This document shows positions 48,501-54,298 of a stretch of 64,000 bases of DNA, piece after piece. Under the pieces are notes generated by a model that was not told the DNA's origin, ran no database searches, and worked only from the letters and a program-made list of their open reading frames with translations. The position numbers and the translations under genes are program-made. The stretch's first letter is position 1. Every line of letters begins with the position of its first letter. The stretch comes from Talpa occidentalis (taxonomy: Eukaryota > Chordata > Mammalia > Eulipotyphla > Talpidae): assembly GCF_014898055.3 (NCBI RefSeq), contig NW_023601433.1:86933106-86997105 (forward strand). Reading direction: 5' to 3'.

Positions 48501-48988
48501 GGTGCTTGCCCTCCCGCGCCAGGCTTGAGCCGCAGGGCTGCCTGCTCTAGGTCAATCATCCCTTTAAGCCCGACCAGTCCATTTTCTCCATATCCCTAAG
48601 GCCCGAGGAGAAAGGTCCCGGAGAATTCAGGAAGACACGTGGGGGGAAAGACAAGTACCTAAACCTGGCAAGGATCGAACCCTGATGTTACTGAACGTGA
48701 CAATTTTAGCATCTTAGACCAAATCAACTCAGTCAGGCAAACCAAACTCTTCACGGATGACTTCAAGATCTAAAACTCCACATCTTTTGATGAAAACCTT
48801 TTCAAATAGTTTCAAGAATATGATATTGTAAGATTTTTTAAAATTTCAAATGCAAAGTCTTCGTAAAGGACACGAATTTATTGCTATAAGGAAAAGCAGG
48901 TACCAGTGGTGGGGGCCTTCAAGGCCGAGCCCCCGGGCTTGAGGATCTTGGAGGGGGCCTTGAGCCCGCTGGGCTTGAGCATGCTCAT
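3190..48988 (-). CDS. CLIP1: CLIP1 (CLIP-170) coding region, spliced, 3' end off window
   Basis: This spliced minus-strand gene encodes the microtubule plus-end tracking protein CLIP-170. Sixteen constitutive coding exons read in order give 1,147 codons that follow the vertebrate protein: basic N-terminus, CAP-Gly 1 (about residues 60-125, GKNDG at 97-101), CAP-Gly 2 (about 209-275, GKNDG at 246-250), serine-rich linker (about 295-330), then a long heptad-rich rod. Every junction has GT/AG signals and compatible phase. Three further exons (28509-28541, 25550-25654, 10376-12643) are phase 0 at both ends and can be skipped. The protein binds EEY/F-type C-termini of tubulin and EB1 and recruits dynactin and LIS1 through C-terminal zinc knuckles; those last exons are beyond position 1. 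Identification rests on recognised protein sequence over the whole length. The intact frame argues against a pseudogene, and the introns rule out a retrocopy. Confidence 0.97.
4840..4985 (-). repeat. MIR-type ancient SINE relic
   Basis: The stretch TCACTTAATCCTCAAAGTCC, followed by ACTATTTTAAAGGCGAGAAC and CCCAAATCACAAAGTCAGC, follows the reverse complement of the mammalian-wide MIR consensus as I know it. It is heavily diverged, as expected for its age. Confidence 0.6.
5668..5726 (+). repeat. Short tandem repeat, AAGTATCACTC units
   Basis: AAGTATCACTCTGTGTT, AAGTATCACTCACTGTGTT, AAGTATCACAC and AAGTATCACTC follow one another: about three to four imperfect copies of an 11-19 bp unit. Confidence 0.75.
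5981..6245 (+). repeat. tRNA-derived SINE
   Basis: A full copy starts GGGACCTCCCTGGTGGTGCA and ends in the ATGTATAAATAAAATAAAT tail. A near-perfect target duplication, CCAGATAA, is seen on both sides. Confidence 0.85.
6511..6780 (-). repeat. tRNA-derived SINE, reverse orientation
   Basis: A T-run head and a CCACCAGGGAGGCC end mark a reverse copy. The 16-bp target duplication CTCCATGGGAAGGGTT / CTCCATGGGAAGGGCT (6495-6510 and 6781-6796) is nearly perfect, so the insertion is fairly recent. Confidence 0.9.
7118..7224 (-). CDS. CLIP1: CLIP1 exon 17: coiled coil
   Basis: This 107-nt exon encodes [20 protein letters not shown] to [10 protein letters not shown] plus two bases of an Ile codon. Acceptor TTGGTCTTTAAG precedes 7224 and donor GTAAGT follows 7118. 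The peptide is essentially identical to human CLIP-170. It is too broken by intron frames to appear as a long open frame. Confidence 0.95.
7628..7738 (+). repeat. Short SINE variant, tRNA head plus poly-A only
   Basis: GGGCCTCCCCTGGTGGCCCA starts the element. About 100 bp of tRNA-like head runs to CGAGGGTCCCAC and then directly into poly-A, lacking the usual 160-bp body. The target duplication AATAATAATATGGTCTT / AATAATAATACGGTCTT flanks it, so this is a genuine short insertion, not a deletion relic. Confidence 0.85.
8908..8942 (+). repeat. Low-complexity AAATT repeat
   Basis: Repeated AAAATTAAAATTAAATTAAA units form an A/T-only stretch of about 35 bp. Confidence 0.8.
9240..9356 (-). CDS. 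CLIP1: CLIP1 exon 16: coiled coil
   Basis: This 117-nt phase-0 exon encodes [20 protein letters not shown] to [11 protein letters not shown], nearly identical to the known protein. Acceptor TTGTCTGTTCAG precedes 9356 and donor GTAATC follows 9240. It is the downstream partner of either exon 15 or the giant exon. Confidence 0.95.
9357..10375. other. CLIP1: Intron between exon 16 and giant exon
   Basis: About 1 kb with no recognised repeat. A plus-strand open frame of 165 codons (9515-10012) has no recognised product or typical protein composition and is not called. The paired ACTAAC motifs near 10330 are the only candidate signal. Confidence 0.7.
10324..10340 (-). promoter_or_regulatory. Paired ACTAAC motifs downstream of giant exon donor
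   Basis: On the minus strand two ACTAAC hexamers (10335-10340 and 10324-10329) are separated by 5 nt and begin 36 nt after the exon end at 10376. This fits the bipartite ACUAAY plus UAAY recognition element of STAR proteins such as QKI. These proteins commonly promote inclusion of an exon when bound just downstream. Function is inferred from motif and position only. Confidence 0.45.
10376..12643 (-). CDS. CLIP1: Giant in-frame cassette exon of CLIP1, 756-residue coiled coil
   Basis: This 2,268-nt open segment is 756 codons with no stop. Acceptor CATCTTTTGTTTCTGTAG precedes 12643 and donor GTAAAG follows 10376; both ends are phase 0, so inclusion keeps the CLIP1 frame between exons 15 and 16. 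The translation starts [20 protein letters not shown] and ends [12 protein letters not shown]. It has no proline, one tryptophan, and dense Leu, Glu, Lys and Gln in heptads, so it should extend the rod (a continuous two-stranded coil of this length would be about 110 nm). Related internal segments recur: [16 protein letters not shown] (134-149), [16 protein letters not shown] (305-320) and [16 protein letters not shown] (649-664), hinting at repeat growth. Read alone the frame ends at TAG two codons past the donor. I do not recall this segment in standard CLIP-170. An unrelated intronic gene is possible but less likely, since it lacks its own clear start: the first in-frame ATG comes at residue 16. 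Confidence 0.85.
13282..13650. repeat. Old DNA-transposon-like relic split by SINE
   Basis: AGTGCTATCCAGAACTTTC at the left, and CTGCACTGTCCAGCATGGTAG at the right of the SINE, resemble the terminal text (CAGTGCTGTCCAATAGAA type) of an old mammalian MER element. Family not named with confidence. Confidence 0.4.
13325..13590 (-). repeat. tRNA-derived SINE, reverse orientation
   Basis: The reverse copy runs from the T-run to CCACCGGGGAGGCC. The target duplication TGAAATTCTT lies on both sides. Confidence 0.9.
14965..15180 (-). CDS. CLIP1: CLIP1 exon 15: coiled coil
   Basis: This 216-nt phase-0 exon encodes [20 protein letters not shown] to [11 protein letters not shown]. Acceptor CTGGGACTGCAG precedes 15180 and donor GTAGGA follows 14965. 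In the standard transcript it joins the exon at 9240-9356. Its phase-0 end also fits the giant exon at 10376-12643. Confidence 0.95.
15273..15438 (-). CDS. CLIP1: CLIP1 exon 14: coiled coil
   Basis: This 166-nt exon completes an Arg codon and encodes [20 protein letters not shown] through KKLVDL, ending in phase 0 before donor GTAAGG. Acceptor TGTGTTCTAG precedes 15438. The first whole residue is Cys where the human protein has Asp ([16 protein letters not shown]). The change is read directly from TGT after the splice. Confidence 0.94.
15439..16611. other. CLIP1: Intron 13
   Basis: Intron between exons 14 and 13. No repeat or gene recognised. Confidence 0.7.
16612..16768 (-). CDS. CLIP1: CLIP1 exon 13: coiled coil
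   Basis: This 157-nt exon encodes [20 protein letters not shown] and on to [14 protein letters not shown]. Acceptor TATATATTCAG precedes 16768 and donor GTATGT follows 16612. The exon ends two bases into an Arg codon. Confidence 0.95.
16769..17629. other. CLIP1: Intron 12 with L2 relic
   Basis: Almost the whole intron is the L2-like relic described separately. Nothing else recognised. Confidence 0.65.
16816..17290 (+). repeat. L2-type LINE 3' end relic
   Basis: Text such as CCCATGTGCCAGAACTTGCG, CCCTGCCCTCATGAAAATGA, GAAGGCGACATTTAAG and AGAGGGAACAGCAAGTGCAA matches the familiar 3' part of the ancient L2 LINE in the same order. It is diverged and noncoding. Confidence 0.7.
17630..17713 (-). 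CDS. CLIP1: CLIP1 exon 12: coiled coil
   Basis: This 84-nt exon finishes a Glu codon and encodes [20 protein letters not shown] followed by KLRGKLT. Acceptor CCTAAACAG precedes 17713 and donor GTAAGA follows 17630. It was placed by matching the conserved [12 protein letters not shown]. Confidence 0.93.
17714..18200. other. CLIP1: Intron 11
   Basis: Short intron, no recognised feature. Confidence 0.7.
18201..18258 (-). CDS. CLIP1: CLIP1 exon 11: coiled coil
   Basis: This 58-nt exon encodes [19 protein letters not shown] plus one base. Acceptor TTTCTTCTTTAG precedes 18258 and donor GTACGT follows 18201. The peptide matches the known segment [19 protein letters not shown] with small changes. 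Confidence 0.94.
18259..19997. other. CLIP1: Intron 10
   Basis: It contains the TG/CG microsatellite at 18496-18531. No gene or clear mobile element otherwise. Confidence 0.7.
18496..18531 (+). repeat. (TG)n(CG)n microsatellite
   Basis: About 12 TG units pass directly into five CG units. Both are alternating purine-pyrimidine, the type that can adopt left-handed Z-DNA. Confidence 0.95.
19998..20114 (-). CDS. CLIP1: CLIP1 exon 10: coiled coil
   Basis: This 117-nt phase-0 exon encodes [20 protein letters not shown] and on to EKELQVL, 39 residues matching the known rod. Acceptor GTACTGGGGTAG is preceded by a T-rich tract interrupted by a run of 15 T. Donor GTGAGT follows 19998. Confidence 0.94.
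20115..21262. other. CLIP1: Intron 9
   Basis: Intron between exons 10 and 9 with a poly-A run near 20175. No gene recognised. Confidence 0.7.
21263..22207 (-). CDS. CLIP1: CLIP1 exon 9: large coiled-coil exon
   Basis: This 945-nt exon has 315 codons and phase 0 at both ends. It begins [20 protein letters not shown] and ends [15 protein letters not shown] (residues 452-766 without the small alternative exons). Acceptor GACTGCTAATAG precedes 22207 and donor GTTTGC follows 21263. The translation is uninterrupted coiled coil, close to human CLIP-170, with the block [20 protein letters not shown] fully conserved. This is the largest exon in the standard transcript; only the 10376-12643 exon is bigger. 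Confidence 0.97.
22208..25549. other. CLIP1: Intron between exon 9 and 35-residue exon
   Basis: About 3.3 kb with one MIR relic (24695-24850). No other feature recognised. Confidence 0.65.
24695..24850 (+). repeat. MIR ancient SINE relic
   Basis: TTAGCTGTGTGGCCTGGGGT, AAGTTACTTAGCCTCTCTGTG and CCTTAGTGTCCTCATCTGGA follow the MIR consensus closely in plus orientation. Confidence 0.85.
25550..25654 (-). CDS. CLIP1: CLIP1 alternative 35-residue exon
   Basis: This 105-nt exon encodes 35 residues starting [20 protein letters not shown] and ending LEDTR, the known 35-residue insert of the longer, tissue-restricted CLIP-170 form. The acceptor is TTTTCACTAACAG before 25654 and the donor GTAATG follows 25550. 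Phase is 0 at both ends. The acceptor overlaps an ACTAAC hexamer (25657-25662). Confidence 0.93.
25655..28508. other. CLIP1: Intron between 35- and 11-residue exons
   Basis: No gene or clear mobile element recognised. The ACTAAC hexamer at 25657-25662 (minus) touches the 35-residue exon acceptor. Confidence 0.65.
28509..28541 (-). CDS. CLIP1: CLIP1 alternative 11-residue exon
   Basis: This 33-nt exon encodes [11 protein letters not shown], the known alternatively spliced 11-residue insert of CLIP-170. The acceptor TTTACTGATAG precedes 28541 and the donor GTAAGA follows 28509. Phase is 0 at both ends. It is too short to appear as an open frame and was found by its recognised peptide between exon 8 and the 35-residue exon. 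Confidence 0.92.
28542..29728. other. CLIP1: Intron between 11-residue exon and exon 8
   Basis: A/T-rich intron with no recognised repeat or gene. Confidence 0.65.
29729..29789 (-). CDS. CLIP1: CLIP1 exon 8: coiled coil
   Basis: This 61-nt exon completes the Arg codon and encodes [20 protein letters not shown], identical to the known protein. It ends in phase 0 before donor GTAAAA. Phase 0 here allows the 33-nt and 105-nt exons to be used or skipped without frame change. Confidence 0.95.
29790..31571. other. CLIP1: Intron 7
   Basis: No gene recognised. GGCACATAGTAGGTGCTCAG near 31328 is typical of an ancient L2/MIR tail, but too short to bound. Confidence 0.6.
31572..31675 (-). CDS. CLIP1: CLIP1 exon 7: coiled coil
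   Basis: This 104-nt exon encodes [20 protein letters not shown] through NQLEEEK and the first two bases of an Arg codon (about residues 397-430). The acceptor is TTTCCCAG before 31675 and the donor GTGATG follows 31572. The sequence is pure heptad-type coiled coil. Confidence 0.95.
31676..32257. other. CLIP1: Intron 6 with a 30-bp direct duplication
   Basis: The intron is otherwise featureless; the tandem duplication is listed separately. Confidence 0.7.
32095..32154 (+). repeat. Two-copy 30-bp tandem duplication
   Basis: AACACATCTGTCCTCGTCCC followed by CAGTGCTCTC is repeated at once with two mismatches (CGATGCTCTC). Confidence 0.85.
32258..32455 (-). CDS. CLIP1: CLIP1 exon 6: start of coiled-coil rod
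   Basis: This 198-nt, phase-0 exon encodes residues 331-396, from [20 protein letters not shown] to ALARDGHDQ, nearly identical to the known CLIP-170 rod start. Heptad leucines begin at about residue 350. The acceptor CTTTGCAG precedes 32455 and the donor GTGAAG follows 32258. Confidence 0.96.
32456..36029. other. CLIP1: Intron 5
   Basis: About 3.6 kb. A run of about 15 G lies at 34239-34253 and a CA run at 35465-35480. No gene or clear mobile element recognised. Confidence 0.65.
34239..34253 (+). repeat. Poly-G run
   Basis: About 15 consecutive G, unusually long for a mammalian genome. Confidence 0.85.
36030..36252 (-). CDS. CLIP1: CLIP1 exon 5: end of CAP-Gly 2 and serine-rich linker
   Basis: This 223-nt exon encodes residues 256-330. 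It starts [21 protein letters not shown], closing CAP-Gly 2. An Ala/Lys-rich stretch follows, then the serine-rich block around [16 protein letters not shown]. In CLIP-170 that block is the site where several kinases, AMPK among them, tune microtubule affinity; the LKRSPS context is preserved. The acceptor is TTGTGTTCTGAAG before 36252 and the donor GTAAGT follows 36030. Confidence 0.96.
36253..37572. other. CLIP1: Intron 4
   Basis: It holds a second poly-G run (36624-36636). No gene or mobile element recognised. Confidence 0.65.
36624..36636 (+). repeat. Poly-G run
   Basis: Thirteen consecutive G, the second long G run within 2.4 kb. Confidence 0.85.
37573..37697 (-). CDS. CLIP1: CLIP1 exon 4: core of CAP-Gly 2
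   Basis: This 125-nt exon encodes residues 215-255 plus two bases of the next codon. It reads [17 protein letters not shown] and then GKNDG at residues 246-250, the tubulin/EB1-tail binding loop of the second CAP-Gly domain. The acceptor CTCTTCCAG precedes 37697 and the donor GTTTGT follows 37573. The second domain is therefore split over three exons (3, 4 and 5). Confidence 0.97.
38357..38610 (-). repeat. tRNA-derived SINE, reverse orientation
   Basis: From the T-run and ATTTATTTATGCATACAAG to GCCACAGGGGAGGCCC, a full reverse copy with a slightly altered tRNA-like head. Confidence 0.88.
39452..39720 (-). repeat. tRNA-derived SINE, reverse orientation
   Basis: Full reverse copy. The flanks TCCTTGAGAGCTT and TCCTTGCGAGCTC form a target duplication with one or two mismatches. 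Confidence 0.9.
40250..40630 (+). repeat. L2-type LINE 3' end relic
   Basis: CCATGTCAGGCGCTGCCCAC, GGCCTGAGGAGGTGACCTC, GGAACATTCCAAGCAGAAGA and AACAGCAAGTCCTAGG occur in the order of the L2 3' end, like the copy near 16816. Confidence 0.65.
41144..41431 (+). repeat. tRNA-derived SINE with internal 26-bp duplication
   Basis: A full plus copy starts GGGCCTCCCTGGTGGCGCAA. The segment ACGAAGCAATCCAAAGCCTC plus TGCAGC occurs twice back to back (about 41181-41232) inside the tRNA-like head, lengthening this copy. Confidence 0.9.
41433..41700 (-). repeat. tRNA-derived SINE, reverse orientation
   Basis: Full reverse copy starting directly at the tail of the previous SINE, so the two lie tail to tail. 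Confidence 0.9.
41707..41978 (-). repeat. tRNA-derived SINE, reverse orientation
   Basis: Full reverse copy in tandem with the one before it, ending ACCACCAGGGAAGCCC. Confidence 0.9.
43157..43431 (+). repeat. tRNA-derived SINE
   Basis: Full plus copy with intact tRNA-like B box (GGTTCGATCCC). The flanks ACAAATGA and ACCAAATGA suggest a target duplication. Confidence 0.9.
44831..44873 (+). repeat. Short CCAGAGC / CCAGGGC tandem repeat
   Basis: Imperfect 6-bp units of CCAGAG, CCAGAA and CCAGGG run for about 43 bp. Confidence 0.75.
45150..45300 (-). repeat. MIR-type ancient SINE relic
   Basis: CATGCAATCCTCACAGCAGT, GAGGCAGCCAAGAAGTC and GGCCTGGGCCTGGGTTTTCA follow the reverse MIR consensus. 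Confidence 0.65.
45542..45799 (+). repeat. tRNA-derived SINE
   Basis: Full plus copy, GGGCATCCCTGGTGGCACAG to ATAAATAAATAAAGCTT. Confidence 0.88.
45801..46729 (+). repeat. tRNA-derived SINE split by an LTR
   Basis: The first 29 bp (45801-45829, GGGCCTCCTTGGTGGCATAG...) and the rest (46460-46729) form one SINE interrupted by a 630-bp LTR. The hexamer GTTAAG of the SINE is present at both junctions. Confidence 0.85.
45830..46459 (+). mobile_element. Solo LTR inside a SINE
   Basis: The element starts TGCTGCACC and ends CGCGGCA, with TG...CA termini and a 6-bp GTTAAG target duplication (45824-45829, 46460-46465). Six base pairs is usual for class II (beta-like) endogenous retroviruses. A TATAAAAG box lies at 46193-46200. 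The first 200 bp hold a direct duplication of about 95-105 bp (TGCACCTCCCCCT...CTGGGCAACCAGC...GAGAACAG) read twice. No internal retroviral genes are present, so this is a recombined solo LTR. Confidence 0.8.
46748..46768 (+). repeat. Poly-T run
   Basis: About 17 T then AAAGATA, just after the SINE tail. It is the leftover of a reverse-oriented A-tail or a simple run. Confidence 0.6.
47079..47635 (-). CDS. CLIP1: CLIP1 exon 3: CAP-Gly 1, linker, start of CAP-Gly 2
   Basis: This 557-nt exon encodes residues 29-214. The acceptor is GTGTTCAG before 47635 and the donor GTGAGT follows 47079. It holds the whole first CAP-Gly domain, with the conserved GKNDG loop (97-101) that grips the EEY/F tail of tubulin or EB1, and aromatic residues W65, F73, F76 and W87. 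A Pro/Ala/Ser/Thr linker follows. The conserved block ISNL-type [18 protein letters not shown] leads into KIGDRVL, the first strand of CAP-Gly 2, which continues in the next exon. The Pro/Ala part of the linker is clearly diverged from the human sequence as I recall it. The domain itself looks intact. Confidence 0.97.
47636..48903. other. CLIP1: Intron 2
   Basis: A short L2/MIR-type phrase (AACAAGTATTTACTGTGCTC, 48155-48174, then CTGGGCCAGGCCGGTGCTCT) is the only recognised item. Confidence 0.6.
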
Positions 48989-49092
48989 CGTCTGGGGCTG
49001 CGGGTGTGTCCTTCGCCGGCCACCACTATCTGTCCCCCACCATTGACACAGCTGTGGGTGTTTCTATCGTGAAGTCAGTCTCTGGGTGAAAT
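48904..49092 (-). CDS. CLIP1: CLIP1 exon 2: 5' UTR and start codon, residues 1-28
   Basis: The acceptor TTCTCTTTGCAG precedes 49092 and the donor GTACCT follows 48904. Translation starts at the ATG at 48986-48988; the reading [19 protein letters not shown] is the hallmark CLIP-170 N-terminus. The coding part is 85 nt (28 codons plus one base). A second in-frame ATG is codon 3. The 5' UTR part (48989-49092) contains a five-codon upstream frame at 49027-49044 (ATG GTG GGG GAC AGA TAG). Confidence 0.95.
49027..49044 (-). other. Five-codon upstream ORF in CLIP1 5' UTR
   Basis: On the minus strand ATG GTG GGG GAC AGA TAG lies wholly within the 5' UTR part of exon 2, ending 38 nt before the CLIP1 ATG. 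It has C at -3 and G at +4, so initiation context is moderate at best. Such short upstream frames can lower main-frame translation. That role is inferred only. Confidence 0.5.
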
Positions 49093-50650
49093 CTGCAAAG
49101 AGAAATATATGAAGAGATTCAGAATCCACAGGAGGAAGGATGCAGAAACTACAGTCACTAAGGCAAAGTGCAAACTCCTCCTTCCACACGACGACAGACC
49201 AGCCCCACGGCGAACCCCGGAGCCTCGAGGGCTCTGGGTTTTCATCACATGAAGATGTCGTTGGCATGCAGCTAAAAGCGATCCGCTGCGCTAAAGACAG
49301 GAGGAAGGCTGGCAGGACGCGCCCTTTCTGGACACTCACAATTCCAGACCAGACAGTCCCTCCAAGCCGCGCTCCGCAGGAAAGGAGTCAGAAAAATGTG
49401 CACGGGAATTAAGGGAGAGACGGGAGCTCTCAGTTTTCAGTTCATTCACATCTACACGGCCTGAGTTCTCTGCCCACCAGCCTATATTGTGTACTTGTTA
49501 GCCACATGATTATGCAATGCTCAATATAAAACCAAGTGTATTATATGTTACACCAGAGAAGGAGTCAAACTCTTTAAGAAAAAGCTGTATCTGGGAAGTG
49601 ATGCAGGAAAACCACCTTTATTCTGTCTACACAGATACAGTAAGCTGATTGGCTCGAGACCAGGTATGAATCTACAATTTATGGGCTTAAACAGAAAAGC
49701 ACCTTGTCCTATTGCCTTTCAGAGAGGCGGGATACTTTGGGATTTTAGGCCATGGGAAAATATTTCTAGATAGAATACCTAAAACAGGACCGTTTAGTCA
49801 AAGAGAAAAAAACACTGATGGACTCTCAGATGACTGCGCTTCGCCTTCTTGGCTGCGGGGAGAGCCGGGACCAGGGAGCGCAGCCCTCTCCCCGCCCGCC
49901 GAGCACGCGCACACAGCCTGAGCAAGTCTGATGAAGGAGGAAAAGGCATTCGGTCTCAGGAAAACAATGACGGGCAGGACCATCAATGCTGGTGTTTTAA
50001 ACCTTCCACTTAAAGTTTCTTCTTCATGCATTATTAATAAATGACACGGCAGGCTTGCTCTAAAAAATCAATTCACTGTGAAACAAAAGAGCAAAGTCTT
50101 GGTCACAGGACCCACAAAACACAATCACCAAGAAGCAACATCTCTGCAGGAGGCTTCAAGGTCAGTGAATGTCATGGTGAAAGTGATCGATGCCAAACAC
50201 GCAGAACAGAGGAGGAAGACGTTACCTCACCAACAAGCCGAGCACGCTTGAATGTTTGATGCCTGTGTTCACCGCATCAAGGGTTTTGGACCTGCAATAA
50301 GACAAACTACTCTTCTCTCCTGGCCCAGAGGTAAGGACTATAACACACAGGAGATTATAATTTAGAAATAATTTCCATGCATATCATTACCCCACCTGAG
50401 CCTCTCACTACACGGATTAGCTGCCAACACCATCCTTTAGTGGCTGAGGGCACCTGGCAATGGGCACAGCATGTCCTGGTCTGTTAGTGACCTGCCGGCC
50501 TTCTGTGGAGCCGCAGAGGTGTAAACACAGGTGTGGTTCCAAAGTCCACCTAGTCAGAGGATGCCAGTTCAATTACAGCGGAGGGGAGAAGGGAAGCCAC
50601 GGAGGTTTCCAAGGACTGTCTTAAAGGAGTGATTAAAATAAACGCAGTCT

Positions 50651-50931
50651 GGGCCTCCCTGCTGGCGCAAGAGCTGTTAAGCACAGCCCTGTGAGGCTGT
50701 CTGCAGCCTCTGCAGCATGAGTTGGATCCCCGGCCGGCCAGGGAGCTACCCACATGGCGCAGCAGACCTCTCCTGACTCACCCGCTGCTCCCCTCAGCAG
50801 TGGATTTCGTCAGTCTGCCTGTTCTGTTCCCCACTCTGCCTCTGGTCAGAGTCCTCTCACCCCCTCCGCCCCGCACCTCTGGCCTGTACCCCAGCTCTTG
50901 TCTGCATAAATAAATCTTAAAAGAAAAAAAA
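50651..50931 (+). repeat. tRNA-derived SINE
   Basis: Full plus copy, GGGCCTCCCTGCTGGCGCAA to ATAAATAAATCTTAAAAG. Confidence 0.9.
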
Positions 50932-51060
50932 ATAACCAGCAGTCTGAGTTGGGTCAAGAGGGAAGTGAGGACAAGGTGGGTGATAGTGGGAAGGGGTCCA
51001 GGTCAAAGGGTGAGAGGGCACAAGGGGTGAGGGTGTCCCGGTGAGGACATGGGTGCTCAG

Positions 51061-51166
51061 ATGTGCAAACGTCCCCGGAGCTTGTTAAACTGCAGGTTCT
51101 GGCTCAGTGGGCTGGGACGGAGCCCCAGCGTCCGCTTTCTGGCCCCCCAGGAGATCAGTATTGCTG
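51061..51166 (+). repeat. MER5-type hAT relic
   Basis: GGAGCTTGTTAAACTGCAGG, CTCAGTGGGCTGGGACGGAG and CCCAGGAGATCAGTATTGCT follow the MER5 consensus. Confidence 0.55.
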
Positions 51167-53635
51167 TTTTGAGAAGAGGAGGTGGTTAGCGTGAGATGCT
51201 TAAAGGCTCTGGCCATGGGCGGGACCAAGGGGCGTGTGTGACAAAGGGATTGTTGCTGGCAGGAGCTGGGAGCTGGGAGCTGGAGGGATGGGGTGGGGGA
51301 GAGGCTGACAGCAGCGAGGAAGCAGATAAAGGAATGAAGACACTGAGGTCAGTGGGCTTGCGCTGCGGGTGGGGCTGCAGGTGGGGGGCTGTAATGGAGC
51401 TGGGGGTGGGTCTGAAGCCGGAGAAGCAGAAGTTTAAAGCACTGACAACGTGCCCCACTACCAGGCTCCTGGCCCGGGGGAGGGCCCAGGGCAGCCAAGT
51501 GCCAGACAAGCCAAGGAGGGGAAGAGAGTGTTCAGAGCGGGGACTGGGGACAGACAGAGGCGTGGCCACCACACACTTGGACTAGGAAGCAGAGTGAGAG
51601 TCCGGGGAGTAAAGGAGTAAAGAACTGGGCTCGACACGTAGCAGATTACGGGAGCGTGGATTTTTCTGTGTCCGAGCTTTGACTTTTCTGTGCCCTTCAC
51701 CCAGGGTAGGAACAGGACAGTTTAAGATAAGCAGCTCGCAGGGCAAAAGTCCTGGTGTGAGGATCTACCCATGCTGAAGCAGCATGTGCTGAAAACAGCA
51801 ATAGATACTAGACTTAGATGAGCAAAACCCCGAGGCCTCCCCTACCTCCCAGATGTCCCAGGGACAGCTGCTTCTTGCTCGTTGCCTTCTTATCTTCGCT
51901 CGCTTGACTCTAAACACAAGCTGCCCTAGTAATGGGGCTACATCTAGATTCACCCTCCTTGGGGAGTTTCTTGGTGTAGCCCCTCTAGGCCTCTCACTGC
52001 TCCAACGCACTGGGGCTCTGAGTAAGCTTTCTCACCCTGTGCCACGCAGGGGAACCTGGCAGTACAGGGCAAACAGTCAAGTTCAAAATTACCTGTCCTA
52101 TGTAATAATTAAGAGGGATATTTTAAAATAAAGACAACCTAGACACAGTGACCTAACATCTAACAACTGGAAAACGCCTATTTTGTCATCAGTTATAAAA
52201 ACACTGAAACCCAAAAACGCAATGTTGGATTTCTTAGGCTGGGGTGTGCACGGGCGCCCTCCCGCGGCATCTTGTGAAACTGCAGACTCATACGCACACG
52301 TACTTCCTGTGTATAATTTAAGTTTTTTAAACACGAAAACACACCAAAATGAAAAAAGGTCACCAAATCTTGCCAAACTAAGAAGTATAGCCTGGGGGTT
52401 CCAGAAAAATGGAGTTGGCAAGGAAGTGTTGGTGTCAGTGATGAGCGGGCAGCTGCTCCCCGGCCGGGGCGCGGGGCCTGCAGGGCACTGAGTCTGCAGG
52501 GCACTGGCATCAGGATGCGGGAGCTGCTGCTGCCCGCCACCGCGGGTTCCCAACCACCACCCAAGGGCATGGTCTCCTGACGTTTCTCTCACTGTAAGCA
52601 CACAAAGTTGCAGTATGTAAGCTCAGGCTGACCTCTGAGTTGCTGAGCTCCCAGAGCAGAGGGTCTGCCCTCGGAGGCAGAGGGATGCACACGCGCCCTC
52701 ACCCTCCACACACTAAGGGCGCCCCAGACACCGTTGCAGGACGTCCAAAAGCTCTCTGAAGTGATATCAAGACAGTCTCTGCCTTGCTCCGCTCTGCTGG
52801 AGCTGGCACTGGCACTGGCGGTGCAAAAGCCACCAACGGCAGGTGCCCTCGGAAAGCAGTGGAGCCATCCCGCCCCTCCTCCTCCGTGTTCCTGGTAGCT
52901 GGGGGCGCAAGCCCCTTTCAGACAAGAACGCGATGAGGTAAAACCCTGATTTTGTTAAACTTTAACCCCGGAATCCACGCCTCTTAATACTCTTGTAACC
53001 CCACAGGGAGCCCCTGCCGTCTGCACACCTGCATCAATGACCGTCCCCGGCTGTGCAGACACAGGTAATGGGCAGGCATCTTCTTGAAAACCGGCCCAGG
53101 AGCCGGGTGCTTCAACGAAATTTACTATTTGTTGACAATGATAAAATTTAAGCTCTCAGGAGAAAGGATTTTGGAAAACACCCTCCACAGGAATCTGGTG
53201 GCTTCCCGATCCTAGAACCTTTCTGTTGTGATGGGTGGTGTTAAGAAAGGGTTTGTTTTTTTTTTAATATACCGTACAATGAAATGTGCCAATATTTAAA
53301 AGCTTTCGTCATTGGCTACATCAATACTTTCCAACCAACAATGCATGTTACAAAATCACTCAAGGATAAGGGAACAAGTCAGACTAATGAATTTTTATGT
53401 AACTACAGATTAGATGCAATAGTTGCAGTCTAGTAACCTAGTCTTCCGTTAATACCAGACATCAGTAAGATGTGCAAAAAAAAAAAAACAATGCCACCTT
53501 CTCATTAAATATTTTATTTTAGAAAATAGTTAAAATTTTATGTAACATGTAATAGTGTGTTATTATTTCTAATGAATAAGTATGTGTAGTTCTAATTTTT
53601 AATATGGTGAACAGCAATAGAAAAAAACCTAAACA

Positions 53636-53939
53636 GGACCTCCCTGGTGGCGCAGGAGTTAATGTCTTAGCACTATGAAGCTATCACCAGCCACTGTGGC
53701 AGGAGCTCAATCCCCAGCCAGGGAGCTGACCCACATGGTGCAGCAGACCTCTCCTGTCTCGCCCACTGCCCCCCTCAGCAGTTTGTTTCAGTAGATCTGC
53801 CTGTTCTGCTCCCCACTCTGTCTCTGGTGGTGATCTCTGATGAATCCTCTCACTCCCCCACCCCCACCCCACTGCACTTCTGGCCTACACCCCAGTTCTT
53901 GTATGGATAAATAAATAAAAATAAATCTTTAAAAAAAAA
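53636..53939 (+). repeat. tRNA-derived SINE
   Basis: Full plus copy with the target duplication AAAAAACCTAAACA on both sides. The body has a small insertion (GTGATCTCTGATGAATCC). Confidence 0.9.
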
Positions 53940-54298
53940 CCTAAACAAACATCAGCCTTGGAGATCTCCATAATGTTTAAGAACGTAATGAGATGCTGAG
54001 GAAAAAAGTTTAAGAACAAGTGCTATGTTCATTTTTGCTTCACATTTGGAGTCTCAAAGTTTTAAAATCTCTACCCATTTCATAAGGGCTTCCAGAAGCA
54101 TGTGCCTCCAGTTCAGAGAGCTGAAGATATGGAGGCCAAGTCAGCAAGATCTGTATCTGCGACTCCATTGGCACCGTCAAGGCTTTGCATCAGGGTTGGA
54201 TGGTGCAAGAAGTTTGAGCTAACAGCCTGCGGGACCAGGGTGGGTGGGTGTATGGGGCCAGGCGTTTCTCGGTTCTATGAGCCGCTGCCCGAAATCAG

